Shown one piece after another: positions 25,721 through 34,348 of a stretch of 64,000 bases of DNA. Source of the DNA: Cuneatibacter caecimuris (GTDB lineage Bacteria; Bacillota; Clostridia; Lachnospirales; Lachnospiraceae); the NCBI RefSeq assembly GCF_004216775.1, contig NZ_SGXF01000006.1:1-64000 (forward strand), written 5' to 3'. Positions within the stretch are counted from its first letter, which is position 1, and each line of letters begins with the position of its first letter. A program made the translations under genes and the position numbers. The notes beneath the pieces were generated by a model, which was not told the origin of the DNA, did no database searches, and saw nothing but the letters and a program-made list of their open reading frames with translations.

Positions 25721-25906
25721 TTATGCTCTCTCAACTAAGCCGGACTTTAAGCAAGAAGTACAAACATACATCTTTCTGGTTCCACCGTTCACCTTTACGC
25801 GCACAGCCTTCACATTAGACTTCCACATCTTATTGGATCTTCTATGGGAATGACTCACAGCGATACCAAAGTGAGCACCTTTTTCACAGATAGCACATTT
25901 TGCCAT
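25721..25906 (-). CDS. rpmB: Ribosomal protein L28
   Basis: The 61-residue protein has the L28 signature HSHRRSNKMWKSNVKAV and the short zinc-ribbon-like cysteine pairs CAIC and CTSC, so it is a Zn-binding (C+) form. AAGGAGG precedes the start. It lies opposite asp23-fakA-recG, the classical Firmicutes neighbourhood. Confidence 0.96.
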   Translation of the reverse strand: MAKCAICEKGAHFGIAVSHSHRRSNKMWKSNVKAVRVKVNGGTRKMYVCTSCLKSGLVERA

Positions 25907-25954
25907 AATTGCACCTCCTTATACTTATTAAGCCTCCAGGCTCACAACAAAAAT

Positions 25955-25983
25955 ATCATAGCAGAATTTGGATAGGAATGCAA
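25955..25983 (-). promoter_or_regulatory. Sigma-A promoter of rpmB
   Basis: Minus strand: TTGCAT (25978-25983), 17 bp, TATGAT (25955-25960), 48 bp before the rpmB start. Confidence 0.75.
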
Positions 25984-26154
25984 GCAGAATTTTAATTTTT
26001 TTTTAGAGTATGCCAAATTTTGCAGTTCCTGTAAAAAATGTAAAATAGAACTTTCATTTTTGAGAAAAACAGGTTATAATAGAATCAGCACAGGGATCAG
26101 TGCGCTTTTTTGTGGCGCGTGCCTTGTTCTAGAACGAGAAGTGGAGGGAACCAT

Positions 26155-26511
26155 ATGAAAGGTCGTATTTCCAATCAGCTTGGAGAAATATTAATTGATC
26201 CGGATGTCATAGCGATGTATGCGGGTTCCACTGCAGTGGAATGCTTTGGGATCGTGGGGATGGCTGCCGTCAGCGTGAAGGATGGTCTTGTAAAGCTTCT
26301 GAAGAGAGAGAGCCTGACGCATGGTATCAATGTAGAGATCCACGAGAATAAACTGATGATCGATTTCCATGTAATTGTGTCTTATGGTGTGAGTATTTCT
26401 GCAGTGGCGGATAATCTGATCGATAATGTGAAATATAAGCTGGAAGAGCTTACCGGCATGGAAGTGGAGAAAATCAATATCTTTGTGGAAGGCGTCAGAG
26501 TCATCGACTAA
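26155..26511 (+). CDS. Asp23/Gls24 family envelope stress protein (YloU-like)
   Basis: The 118-residue protein shows the family segments GEILIDPDVIAMYAG, GVSISAVADNLIDNVKYKLEELTG and a final INIFVEGVR. The start at ATG 26155 has GGAGGG in front; upstream extension to 26110 adds residues unlike the family. A TATAAT at 26075-26080 is a probable -10, with a poor -35. A perfect palindrome GTTCTAGAAC lies in the leader at 26126-26135. The partner gene fakA follows at once. Confidence 0.92.
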   Translation: MKGRISNQLGEILIDPDVIAMYAGSTAVECFGIVGMAAVSVKDGLVKLLKRESLTHGINVEIHENKLMIDFHVIVSYGVSISAVADNLIDNVKYKLEELTGMEVEKINIFVEGVRVID

Positions 26512-26540
26512 TCTATAGAGCTTTAAGGAGGAACACTGTT

Positions 26541-28220
26541 GTGGCAATCAGTACGATAGATGCAGGGCTTCTGAAGAAATTTTTTCTTGCGGGAGCTAAA
26601 AATTTGGAGGCAAATAAGGAATGGATTAATGAGCTGAATGTATTCCCGGTGCCGGACGGCGATACGGGAACCAATATGACGCTCACCATCATGTCTGCGG
26701 CAAAGGAAGTATCCGGTTTGGAAGGTCCCACCATTGAGACTCTTTCCAAGGCGATTTCTTCCGGATCGCTCAGAGGCGCCAGAGGAAATTCAGGCGTAAT
26801 CCTTTCCCAGCTGTTCCGTGGATTCTGTAAGGAAATAAAATATGTGGAAGAAATCAACGTTACAGTGCTTGCCAATGCATTTCAGCGTGCGGTGGAGACT
26901 GCTTATAAGGCCGTCATGAAGCCAAAGGAAGGAACGATTCTGACAGTAGCCAGAGGAATGGCCGACAAAGCGGCGGAGCTGGTGGATCAGACAGAAGATC
27001 TGGAGGAATTTACGGTACAGATCATTGAATACGGCAATTATGTCCTGAGCAGGACTCCGGAAATGCTGCCTGTGCTGAAGCAGGCCGGGGTAGTTGATTC
27101 CGGCGGGCAGGGCCTGATGGTGGTGATGCAGGGCGTACTGGACTGTATGATGGGAAAGGAAATTGATTTTTCCGATATCCCTCAGACTTCCGGAAGCAGA
27201 GCTGCTGCCGTGCCGGACCAGGATATTGATACAGCAGATATAAAATTCGGCTACTGCACGGAATTTATCATAATGCTGGAAAAAGAGTACAATGAAGAAA
27301 AGGAACATGAATTTAAGCAATATCTGGAATCTATAGGCGATTCCCTCGTAGTGGTTTCAGATGACGATATTGTAAAAGTACATGTTCATACAAATGACCC
27401 GGGGCTGGCAATTCAGAAAGCCCTGACTTACGGCTCTCTGACCAGAATGAAAATTGATAATATGAGGGAAGAGCACCAGGAAAAGCTGATCAAGGACGCG
27501 GAGAAGCTGGCAAAAGACCAGAAGGAACAGGAGAAAGCAGCCAAAGCCGCTGTGTCTAATAAACCTTATGGGTTTATCGCAGTATCTGTAGGCGCGGGCC
27601 TGGATGAGATATTCAAAGGCCTGGGCGTGGATTATGTGATTGCCGGCGGACAGACCATGAACCCCAGCACGGAAGATATGCTCAATGCGATCAGCCACGT
27701 TCATGCGGATACGATTTATATTCTTCCGAATAATTCCAACATCATTCTGGCTGCACAGCAGGCAAGTTCCCTGGTGAAGGATAAGAGAATCGTAGTAGTT
27801 CCAAGTAAGACGGTTCCTCAGGGGATTACGGCGGTGCTGAATTTCATTCCGGAGCGGTCGGCAGAAGAAAATGCGGAAGCCATGGCTGCAGAGATGGCGA
27901 ATGTGAAGACCGGCCAGGTCACCTACGCTGTGCGCAATACTGTGATTGACGACAGGGAGATCCACGAGGGGAATATCATGGGCCTGGGAGATCATACGAT
28001 TCTGGCAGTGGGGGATGATATTCACGATACCACCAGAGAGATGGTTGACGCAATGATTGACGAGGATGCTTCCCTGATCAGCATTTATTATGGACAGGAT
28101 GTGAGCAGAGAAACCGCGGAAGCCCTGCTTTCTGAACTGGAAGATGCATATCCGGATATGGATGTGGAAATTCATTCCGGCGGACAGCCGATTTATTATT
28201 ATCTGGTATCTGTGGAATAA
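26541..28220 (+). CDS. fakA: Fatty acid kinase catalytic subunit FakA (DAK2 domain, YloV)
   Basis: Phosphorylates fatty acids bound by FakB proteins, feeding exogenous fatty acids into phospholipid synthesis. The N-terminal DAK2 kinase has FPVPDGDTGTNM and LRGARGNSGVILSQLFRG; middle and C-terminal DegV-like parts complete 559 residues, a normal length. The start is GTG 26541 behind AAGGAGG. No fakB gene lies in the window. Confidence 0.93.
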   Translation: MAISTIDAGLLKKFFLAGAKNLEANKEWINELNVFPVPDGDTGTNMTLTIMSAAKEVSGLEGPTIETLSKAISSGSLRGARGNSGVILSQLFRGFCKEIKYVEEINVTVLANAFQRAVETAYKAVMKPKEGTILTVARGMADKAAELVDQTEDLEEFTVQIIEYGNYVLSRTPEMLPVLKQAGVVDSGGQGLMVVMQGVLDCMMGKEIDFSDIPQTSGSRAAAVPDQDIDTADIKFGYCTEFIIMLEKEYNEEKEHEFKQYLESIGDSLVVVSDDDIVKVHVHTNDPGLAIQKALTYGSLTRMKIDNMREEHQEKLIKDAEKLAKDQKEQEKAAKAAVSNKPYGFIAVSVGAGLDEIFKGLGVDYVIAGGQTMNPSTEDMLNAISHVHADTIYILPNNSNIILAAQQASSLVKDKRIVVVPSKTVPQGITAVLNFIPERSAEENAEAMAAEMANVKTGQVTYAVRNTVIDDREIHEGNIMGLGDHTILAVGDDIHDTTREMVDAMIDEDASLISIYYGQDVSRETAEALLSELEDAYPDMDVEIHSGGQPIYYYLVSVE

Positions 28221-28239
28221 CACAAAGGCGGAGAAATTG

Positions 28240-28290
28240 AGCTGCCGCGGCTTGGCGGGAAACTGCACAGCTGCGGCAGCTTTTCCTTTT
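28240..28290 (+). terminator. Hairpin between fakA and recG
   Basis: Perfect 9-bp stem AGCTGCCGC (28240-28248) / GCGGCAGCT (28273-28281) followed by TTTCCTTTT. It probably attenuates transcription into recG. Confidence 0.75.
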
Positions 28291-28345
28291 CCGCTGGCAA
28301 TACCATTAAGAGAGAAAGTATGGAACAAAAGGGAGGAAGGGAAAA

Positions 28346-30391
28346 ATGTCAGGACAGACTCCGCTTACGGCGCTGAAGGGTGTGGGAGAAAAAAGGGCCG
28401 CAAATTTTTTGAAATTAAGTATTACTACAGTGGAAGAACTGATGGCCTGCTATCCCAGAACTTATGACCATTTTTTGCCTCCTGTATCCATAGAGGAGGC
28501 TTCCGCCTGTACATTCGGCGCAGTTTGCGGCACAGTGATGAAACAGGTTGCTGTCCGGTCTTTTGGGACAAAGAATATGACAGCGGCGGAGATCGGGGAT
28601 GGACAGGGCGGAAAAATGCGCCTTACCTGGTTCAATATGCCTTATCTGCGAAATACGCTGAAGCCCGGAATGCGTTTTGTTTTTCGGGGAAGGATACGGC
28701 TGCAGGGAAAAACGGCCGTCATGGAACAGCCGCAGATTTTTACCCTGGGCGCCTATGAGGAGAAGCAGGGAACGTTTCAGCCGGTATACAGCCTTGCGGC
28801 CGGGATTAAAAACAGCACAGTGAGCCGAACGATGGCTCAGGCATTTGAGCAGTTTCCAGATCTGCTCCTCACCATGCTTCCGCAGGAAATCCAAAAAAAA
28901 TATACATCCATGCCTTATGGCCAGGCATTATACCAGATTCATTTTCCATCAGATGAGAGAGAACTGATCGCGGCCCACCGCAGGCTGGCATTTGAAGAAT
29001 TTTTCCGGTTTATCTACCAGATCAGGCTGCTGCGCAGCAGCGTCAGCCAGGAAGAAAATCAATGCAGGATTTCCAGACGTGCAGAGACAGAAGATTTGAT
29101 GAATTCTCTCCCGTTCCGGCTCACCGGCGCGCAGAAAAGGACGCTGGAAGAAATAAGGGAAGGGTTGGCCGGCCCTTATGTTATGAGCCGTATGATTCAG
29201 GGAGATGTGGGTTCCGGTAAGACCATCGTTGCTTTTCTGGCATTATATGAAACGGCGCTGGCCGGCTATCAGGGCGTGATGATGGCGCCCACGGAGGTGC
29301 TGGCCAGGCAGCATTATCAGTCTCTGAACCGGCTGTTTTCTGAACAAGGGATCAGCCTGCAGACGGAACTGCTCACCGGTTCCATGAAAAAGAAGGAAAA
29401 ACGGGAGGCCTATGAGCGGATCGCTGCAGGTATTTCTTCCATTATTATTGGAACACATGCGCTGATTCAGGAGGCCGTACAATACTTCAGACTGGCTCTG
29501 GTAATAACGGATGAACAGCACAGGTTCGGTGTGAAGCAGCGCCGCGTCCTGAGTGAAAAGGGATATCTCCCCCATGTGCTGGTGATGAGCGCCACGCCCA
29601 TTCCCCGCACGCTGGCCATGATCCTGTACGGCGATCTGGAGCTGTCGGTAATGGATGAGCTTCCTGCGGACAGACTGCCGATCAAAAACTGTGTGGTGAA
29701 TATACGTTACAGAGAAAAGGCCTATCAATTTATTCAAAACGAAGTGGAAAAAGGGCACCAGGCCTATGTAGTCTGCCCCATGGTGGAAGCCAGCGAACTG
29801 ATGGATGGGGAGAATGTAGTAGATTATGCACGGCAGCTGCGCCAGGTTCTTCCTGCGTCTGTGCGGGTGGAGTATCTTCATGGGAAGATGAAAGAGGAAC
29901 AGAAAGATGCTCTGATGCAGGCCTTTTCTCAAAATGAAATTCAGGTACTGGTTTCAACCACAGTCATTGAGGTGGGGATTGATGTGCCGAATGCCACAGT
30001 AATGATGATTGAAAATGCAGAGAGGTTCGGCCTGGCCAGCCTTCATCAGCTGCGGGGGCGGGTTGGGCGGGGAAACGCCCAGTCCTATTGTATTCTGGTA
30101 AATTGTTCAGGCAATGAAGAGGCACAGAAGCGCCTGGAAATTTTGAACCAGTCTAACGACGGCTTTTTCATTGCCTCAGAGGATTTGAAGCTGCGCGGGC
30201 CTGGGGAATTGTTCGGCGTACGCCAGAGCGGCCTGCTGTCCTTCCGGATCGGAGACGTCTACCAGGATGCAGATCTGCTCCAGCTGGCTTCAGAGGCGGT
30301 GGAGGAGTATCTTGCGACCAGCTCACCGGAAGAACAAGGGGAATTTTCAGGAGGCCTGACTGGGGAAAGCGTACTGGGAATCATGTCATAA
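28346..30391 (+). CDS. recG: ATP-dependent DNA helicase RecG
   Basis: Branch-migration helicase that reverses stalled replication forks. The 681 residues contain the OB wedge domain (about 50-150), Walker A (QGDVGSGKT), the DEQH box variant DEQHRFG, MSATPIPRTLA and the QLRGRVGRG motif, with the C-terminal LRGPGELFGVRQSG region. Length is normal. Confidence 0.96.
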   Translation: MSGQTPLTALKGVGEKRAANFLKLSITTVEELMACYPRTYDHFLPPVSIEEASACTFGAVCGTVMKQVAVRSFGTKNMTAAEIGDGQGGKMRLTWFNMPYLRNTLKPGMRFVFRGRIRLQGKTAVMEQPQIFTLGAYEEKQGTFQPVYSLAAGIKNSTVSRTMAQAFEQFPDLLLTMLPQEIQKKYTSMPYGQALYQIHFPSDERELIAAHRRLAFEEFFRFIYQIRLLRSSVSQEENQCRISRRAETEDLMNSLPFRLTGAQKRTLEEIREGLAGPYVMSRMIQGDVGSGKTIVAFLALYETALAGYQGVMMAPTEVLARQHYQSLNRLFSEQGISLQTELLTGSMKKKEKREAYERIAAGISSIIIGTHALIQEAVQYFRLALVITDEQHRFGVKQRRVLSEKGYLPHVLVMSATPIPRTLAMILYGDLELSVMDELPADRLPIKNCVVNIRYREKAYQFIQNEVEKGHQAYVVCPMVEASELMDGENVVDYARQLRQVLPASVRVEYLHGKMKEEQKDALMQAFSQNEIQVLVSTTVIEVGIDVPNATVMMIENAERFGLASLHQLRGRVGRGNAQSYCILVNCSGNEEAQKRLEILNQSNDGFFIASEDLKLRGPGELFGVRQSGLLSFRIGDVYQDADLLQLASEAVEEYLATSSPEEQGEFSGGLTGESVLGIMS

Positions 30392-30422
30392 ACCAAACTG
30401 GTTAACAAGAGGAGGAACTCAG

Positions 30423-31040
30423 ATGAAAGTTTTGTTGATTAATGGCAGCCCTCACGAGACAGGGTGTACTTATACGGCTCTGCATGAAGCCGCACAGGAA
30501 CTGGAGAAAAACGGAGTTTCCACGCAGATTTTCTGGCTTGGAAAGAAACCTGTAGCCAGCTGTATGGCCTGCGGGGCCTGCGCAAAATTGGGAAAGTGCG
30601 TGGTGGAAGATGCGGTCAATGAGGCGCTGGAACTGGCAAAGGATGCCGATGGTTTTATCTTCGGATCGCCAGTGCACTATGCAGCGGCCAGCGGAGCCAT
30701 AACCGCTTTTCTGGGGCGTTTTTTTTATGCGGGAGACCATTCTTATAAACCGGGAGCTGCTGTCGTCAGCTGCCGGCGTGGAGGCGCCTCTGCGGCATTT
30801 GACCAGTTGAATAAATTTTTTACTATTTCAAATATGCCTGTGGTTTCTTCAAACTACTGGAATATGGTCCATGGTTCCACGCCGGAAGAAGTGTATCAGG
30901 ATGAAGAAGGGATGCAGGGAATGAGGATGCTTGGGAAAAATATGGCCTGGCTGCTGAAATGTATCGAAGCAGGAAAGAAAGCCGGCCTTGGCCATCCTGA
31001 ACAGGAACAGCCCAGGATGCGTACAAATTTTATTCGATGA
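30423..31040 (+). CDS. Flavodoxin-fold protein with iron-sulfur (Isf-type) cysteine motif
   Basis: The 205 residues show an FMN-binding N-terminus (LLINGSPHETGCTYTAL) and a flavodoxin fold (GFIFGSPVHYAAASGAITAFL). Between them, CMACGACAKLGKC gives the compact C-x2-C-x2-C-x5-C spacing of iron-sulfur flavoproteins, which pass electrons between FMN and a 4Fe-4S cluster. The related NADPH-dependent FMN reductases lack the cluster. GAGGAGG precedes the start. It stands alone after recG. Confidence 0.86.
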   Translation: MKVLLINGSPHETGCTYTALHEAAQELEKNGVSTQIFWLGKKPVASCMACGACAKLGKCVVEDAVNEALELAKDADGFIFGSPVHYAAASGAITAFLGRFFYAGDHSYKPGAAVVSCRRGGASAAFDQLNKFFTISNMPVVSSNYWNMVHGSTPEEVYQDEEGMQGMRMLGKNMAWLLKCIEAGKKAGLGHPEQEQPRMRTNFIR

Positions 31041-31075
31041 TGGTTTTTTTTTACATTTTAATTAGAAGTTGCCAG

Positions 31076-31103
31076 TGTATTTTGTTTTTCCGGGAACATA
31101 CTA
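31076..31103 (+). promoter_or_regulatory. Sigma-G-type promoter of the spore protein gene
   Basis: TGTATT (31076-31081), 15 bp, CATACTA (31097-31103). The -10 equals the Bacillus sigma-G consensus. A 125-bp leader follows; it holds two small hairpins (near 31121-31135 and 31160-31180) and a GGAGG site. Confidence 0.78.
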
Positions 31104-31228
31104 GGATTGTAACAGAAAACAAGCTTTCATGAAGCTGGGGTTACGAGTAAAGCGGTTCCGGAATCGCCACGGAATATTGATTTCATAAAGAGGATGGACC
31201 CGCGGAAAACAAAAAGGAGGACAATTTT

Positions 31229-31450
31229 ATGTCAAACAACACATCTAGCAACAAGACTGTAGTACCTGAGGCAAAGGAAGCTATGAACCGCTTCAAAATG
31301 GAGATCGCTGAAGAACTGGGCGTGCCGCTGTCTAACGGTGGTTACAACGGAAACCTGACTTCTTACCAGAACGGCTCTGTTGGCGGTTATATGGTGAAGA
31401 AAATGATCGAGAACCAGGAAAAGCAGATGGCATCTAAGGGTACTCTGTAA
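31229..31450 (+). CDS. Alpha/beta-type small acid-soluble spore protein
   Basis: DNA-coating protein of the dormant spore. The 73 residues hold both family signatures: the germination protease site region KMEIAEELGV and the C-terminal GGYMVKKMIENQEKQM. AAGGAGGAC precedes the start. The sigma-G-like promoter and strong terminator make it a monocistronic forespore gene. This is the best evidence that the organism sporulates. Family symbols (sspA-D) cannot be assigned. Confidence 0.95.
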   Translation: MSNNTSSNKTVVPEAKEAMNRFKMEIAEELGVPLSNGGYNGNLTSYQNGSVGGYMVKKMIENQEKQMASKGTL

Positions 31451-31480
31451 TCACTCCTGAAAATTGAATTGAACTGAACG

Positions 31481-31541
31481 AAAAAGGAAGGCTCTGCGCG
31501 GCGAAAATCATGACCTGCGCAGGGCCTTCTGTCTTTTTCGT
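31481..31541. terminator. Bidirectional terminator after the spore protein gene
   Basis: Stem GAAGGCTCTGCGC (31487-31499) / GCGCAGGGCCTTC (31517-31529), extended by AACGAAAAAG / CTTTTTCGTT on the outside. Confidence 0.88.
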
Positions 31542-31581
31542 TAAACAGTAGATTTTCAATACTGAAATTTATCTGAAACGC

Positions 31582-31610
31582 TTGTAACAAGACAAAGAAT
31601 ATATTATAAT
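31582..31610 (+). promoter_or_regulatory. Sigma-A promoter of rsmD-coaD
   Basis: TTGTAA (31582-31587), 17 bp, TATAAT (31605-31610), 41 bp before rsmD, whose start follows GAAAGGAAG. Confidence 0.78.
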
Positions 31611-31650
31611 ATAAATCTGTTTCAATGTTCTTCAGAAGAAAGGAAGCTTT

Positions 31651-32208
31651 ATGAGAGTGATTGCTGGAATTGCGCGCAGCATGCCGCTGCAGACCATAGA
31701 AGGAAAAGACACCCGGCCGACCACAGACAGGATTAAGGAGACTCTTTTTAATATGCTGCAGAATCAAGTTCCGGGCAGCAGATTCCTGGACCTGTTTTCC
31801 GGCAGCGGAGGGATAGGAATTGAAGCTTTGAGCCGGGGAGCTGCAGAAGCGGTTCTGGTGGAAAAACAGCCGAAAGCATGCGCCTGTATCAAAAAAAATC
31901 TGGAGTTTACAAAACTGGCGGACCGGGCGGTCCTGATGGAGACAGATGCGCTTACTGCTATCCGGAGGCTGGACGGCAGCTCTCCTTTTGATCTTATTTA
32001 TATGGACCCGCCTTATGCACAGGGCTTGGAACAGGATACACTGGCAGCCCTGGCAAAGTCAACACTGGTCAATATGGATACAGTGGTTCTTGTGGAAGCG
32101 GGTCTGGATACAGATTTTTCCTTCCTGCCACAGACAGGTTTGGAAATATTCCGGGAAAAACGATATAAAACAAACAGGCATCTGTTCTGCAGGAAGGAGG
32201 ATATATGA
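31651..32208 (+). CDS. rsmD: 16S rRNA (guanine966-N2)-methyltransferase
   Basis: Methylates G966 of 16S rRNA. The 185 residues carry the SAM-binding [19 protein letters not shown] and the catalytic MDPPY motif. The N-terminal [15 protein letters not shown] and [16 protein letters not shown] are typical. It overlaps coaD by four bases, the standard pairing. Confidence 0.95.
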   Translation: MRVIAGIARSMPLQTIEGKDTRPTTDRIKETLFNMLQNQVPGSRFLDLFSGSGGIGIEALSRGAAEAVLVEKQPKACACIKKNLEFTKLADRAVLMETDALTAIRRLDGSSPFDLIYMDPPYAQGLEQDTLAALAKSTLVNMDTVVLVEAGLDTDFSFLPQTGLEIFREKRYKTNRHLFCRKEDI

Positions 32209-32720
32209 GCAAAGCGATATATCCGGGGAGTTTTGATCCCGTAACCTTTGGCCATCTGGATGTAATTTCCAGAGCCAGCAAGGTGGTGGACCATCTGATT
32301 GTGGGCGTGCTGAACAATACTTCAAAAAGCCCATTGTTTTCCGTAGAGGAACGTGTTACAATGTTGAAGAAGGCTGTTAAATCTCTTCCAAATGTAGAAA
32401 TACAGTCATTCAGTGGGTTGCTAGTTGACTTTGCCGCTGCCAGCGGAGCCTCTGTGATCGTCAGGGGTCTGAGGGCGGTGACGGATTTTGAATATGAACT
32501 GCAGATGTCCCAGACGAATCGGAAAATTGCGCCGGAGGTGGATACGGTGTTTTTCACCACCAGCCTGCAGTATGCCTATCTCAGCTCCAGCACGGTGAAG
32601 GAAATCGCCATGTTCGGAGGGGATATCAGCCAGTTTGTGCCGGATTTTGTGGCGGCAGAAGTGGAAAAAAAGTTTGCAGAAAAAGGAGAATGTCATGAGC
32701 AGAATAGAACAGTTGATTGA
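32205..32720 (+). CDS. coaD: Pantetheine-phosphate adenylyltransferase
   Basis: Fourth step of coenzyme A synthesis. The nucleotidyltransferase motif [12 protein letters not shown], the [16 protein letters not shown] segment and the C-terminal SSSTVKE motif are present. Length is 171, slightly longer than the usual 160 because the C-terminus overlaps the next gene by 26 bp. Confidence 0.95.
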   Translation: MSKAIYPGSFDPVTFGHLDVISRASKVVDHLIVGVLNNTSKSPLFSVEERVTMLKKAVKSLPNVEIQSFSGLLVDFAAASGASVIVRGLRAVTDFEYELQMSQTNRKIAPEVDTVFFTTSLQYAYLSSSTVKEIAMFGGDISQFVPDFVAAEVEKKFAEKGECHEQNRTVD

Positions 32721-33291
32721 TGAAATAGAAGAATATATTGAAGGCTGCAAGATGCAGCCCTTTTCCTCTACAAAAATAATTGTGGACAAGGCCCAGCTGG
32801 AAGAACTGCTGGTGGAGCTGCGTCACCGCACGCCGGATGAGATTAAAAAATATCAGAAGATTCTCAGCAATAAAGAGGCCATTATCGCGGACGCCCGTTC
32901 TCAGGCTAACAAGATGATAGAAGATGCAACGGTTCAGACAAACGAGATGATCAATGAACATGAGATCATGCAGAGGGCGTATATTAAGGCAAATGAGATC
33001 ATAGACCAGGCAACCCGCCAGGCGCAGGAGGTAGTGGACCAGGCTGTGGAGGACGCTAACAATATCCGCCTGGGTGCCGTAAACTACACAGATGACATGC
33101 TGAACAGCCTTCAGACGATTATCAGCCATACAATGGACAGCACGCAGACAAAGTTTTCCGCTTTTATGACTTCTATGAAGTCCAGCTATGACATTGTGTC
33201 CGCCAACCGCCGGGAATTGTCTCCGGAAGAAGAGGAAGGGATGGAGGAAGAAATGCCGGTTATTTCTTCCGAGGATGAAGAGACAGAATAA
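32695..33291 (+). CDS. Coiled-coil protein (V-type ATPase subunit H / DivIVA-like), unknown
   Basis: ATG 32695 behind AAAGGAG gives 198 residues; the frame is open upstream inside coaD, but there the residues do not fit. Residues about 55-130 form an alanine/glutamate-rich coiled coil ([20 protein letters not shown] and on), like the DivIVA or ATPase-subunit-H repeats. The C-terminus is strongly acidic. Similar genes often follow coaD in Clostridia, without known function. The stop lies one base from the end of convergent ylbJ. Confidence 0.82.
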   Translation: MSRIEQLIDEIEEYIEGCKMQPFSSTKIIVDKAQLEELLVELRHRTPDEIKKYQKILSNKEAIIADARSQANKMIEDATVQTNEMINEHEIMQRAYIKANEIIDQATRQAQEVVDQAVEDANNIRLGAVNYTDDMLNSLQTIISHTMDSTQTKFSAFMTSMKSSYDIVSANRRELSPEEEEGMEEEMPVISSEDEETE

Positions 33292-33292
33292 G

Positions 33293-34261
33293 TCATACAT
33301 ACCACAGCGCCAGCAGGAGAGCGGCTGAAGCCGCGCCATGGAATAATTTCCAGAACAGATACTGCCAGACTGTAAAGGGAAGGCCTTTTCCTGCGCTGAT
33401 GGATTGTGCGGCTACGGACAATCCTCCGAAACAGATAAAAAAGGTGATGCACGCTGCCTGCCAGGCCGGTGACAGCGTGCTTTTTGCGGCAAGATAGCTG
33501 CCGGTGGTCATCTCCAGCAGGCCGCTGGCGCCCATCTGAAGGACCGGTGTTCCGGGAAGGAGCTGCTGGATGCATGTAGCCAGAACAGAAAAAAGCATCA
33601 TGAGCAGCCCTATTTTCACTACAGTAGTGCAGCTGTCCATGAGAATTTCATCCAGCGCTTCGGCAAAAGCCGGTGAATCCTGTTTTGCAGGATTCTTTTT
33701 TTGTATAACAGGAATAAGCTTTCTGGTATTCTGCGCAGAAATCTGCCTGGAAAAATTTTTCACCCTGAAAATAAGGGCCAGGATGATTTCGGCAGCCAGC
33801 GGAGGGAAATAGACTGCCAGAGCCAATTTCCAGAACGGAAAAGACTGAGCGAGCAGGCCGGTATAAATATAGCCGGTGAGAAACATTGGGCTGGGAAAGC
33901 TGAGACAAGCCATGAGCCTGCGGCTCTCTTCCTGCTCCAGACGGCCGCCGCGGTATAAGTCCGCCGCGGTTTTCATACCGGCGGGATAGCCGCAGAGCAG
34001 GCCGATTAAAAGGGCGTAGGTACCATGGGAAGTGAGCTTCATAAATAATCTGGATATTGGCGCAAAGATACCTGAGAGCAGCTGGTCTCCGCCGGTAAAA
34101 ATCAGCAGCTTGGACAGGATCAGCGCCGGAAGGATGCTGGGCAGCACTGTCTGATACCAGAGGAGCAGGCCGTTTGCGGCGCCCTGTATCGACAGCCGGC
34201 TATATAACAGCATCCAGATAAAAAGAGCGAAGAGCCCTGCAGCGCCAATCCATTTTTTCAT
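33293..34261 (-). CDS. ylbJ: Sporulation integral membrane protein YlbJ
   Basis: The 322-residue protein has seven to eight hydrophobic helices and the nucleoside-recognition type segments LPSILPALILSKLL and CGYPAGMKTAADLY, which mark YlbJ. In Bacillus it is a sigma-E gene needed for the spore cortex or coat. It is transcribed alone, convergent with the coiled-coil gene and divergent from the dipeptidase gene. Confidence 0.88.
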   Translation of the reverse strand: MKKWIGAAGLFALFIWMLLYSRLSIQGAANGLLLWYQTVLPSILPALILSKLLIFTGGDQLLSGIFAPISRLFMKLTSHGTYALLIGLLCGYPAGMKTAADLYRGGRLEQEESRRLMACLSFPSPMFLTGYIYTGLLAQSFPFWKLALAVYFPPLAAEIILALIFRVKNFSRQISAQNTRKLIPVIQKKNPAKQDSPAFAEALDEILMDSCTTVVKIGLLMMLFSVLATCIQQLLPGTPVLQMGASGLLEMTTGSYLAAKSTLSPAWQAACITFFICFGGLSVAAQSISAGKGLPFTVWQYLFWKLFHGAASAALLLALWYV

Positions 34262-34348
34262 CTCATACCCTCCATTTATGGATAAGATATTGATTTTTGC
34301 AGAGAATTATGCCACAATAAGCACAGAAAATGAAGGAGGCGCATCATC

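Noticed and set aside
26126-26135. GTTCTAGAAC palindrome before asp23 as an SOS box
   Set aside because: It lacks the 4-base centre of the LexA site; with only 10 bp of symmetry no function can be argued.
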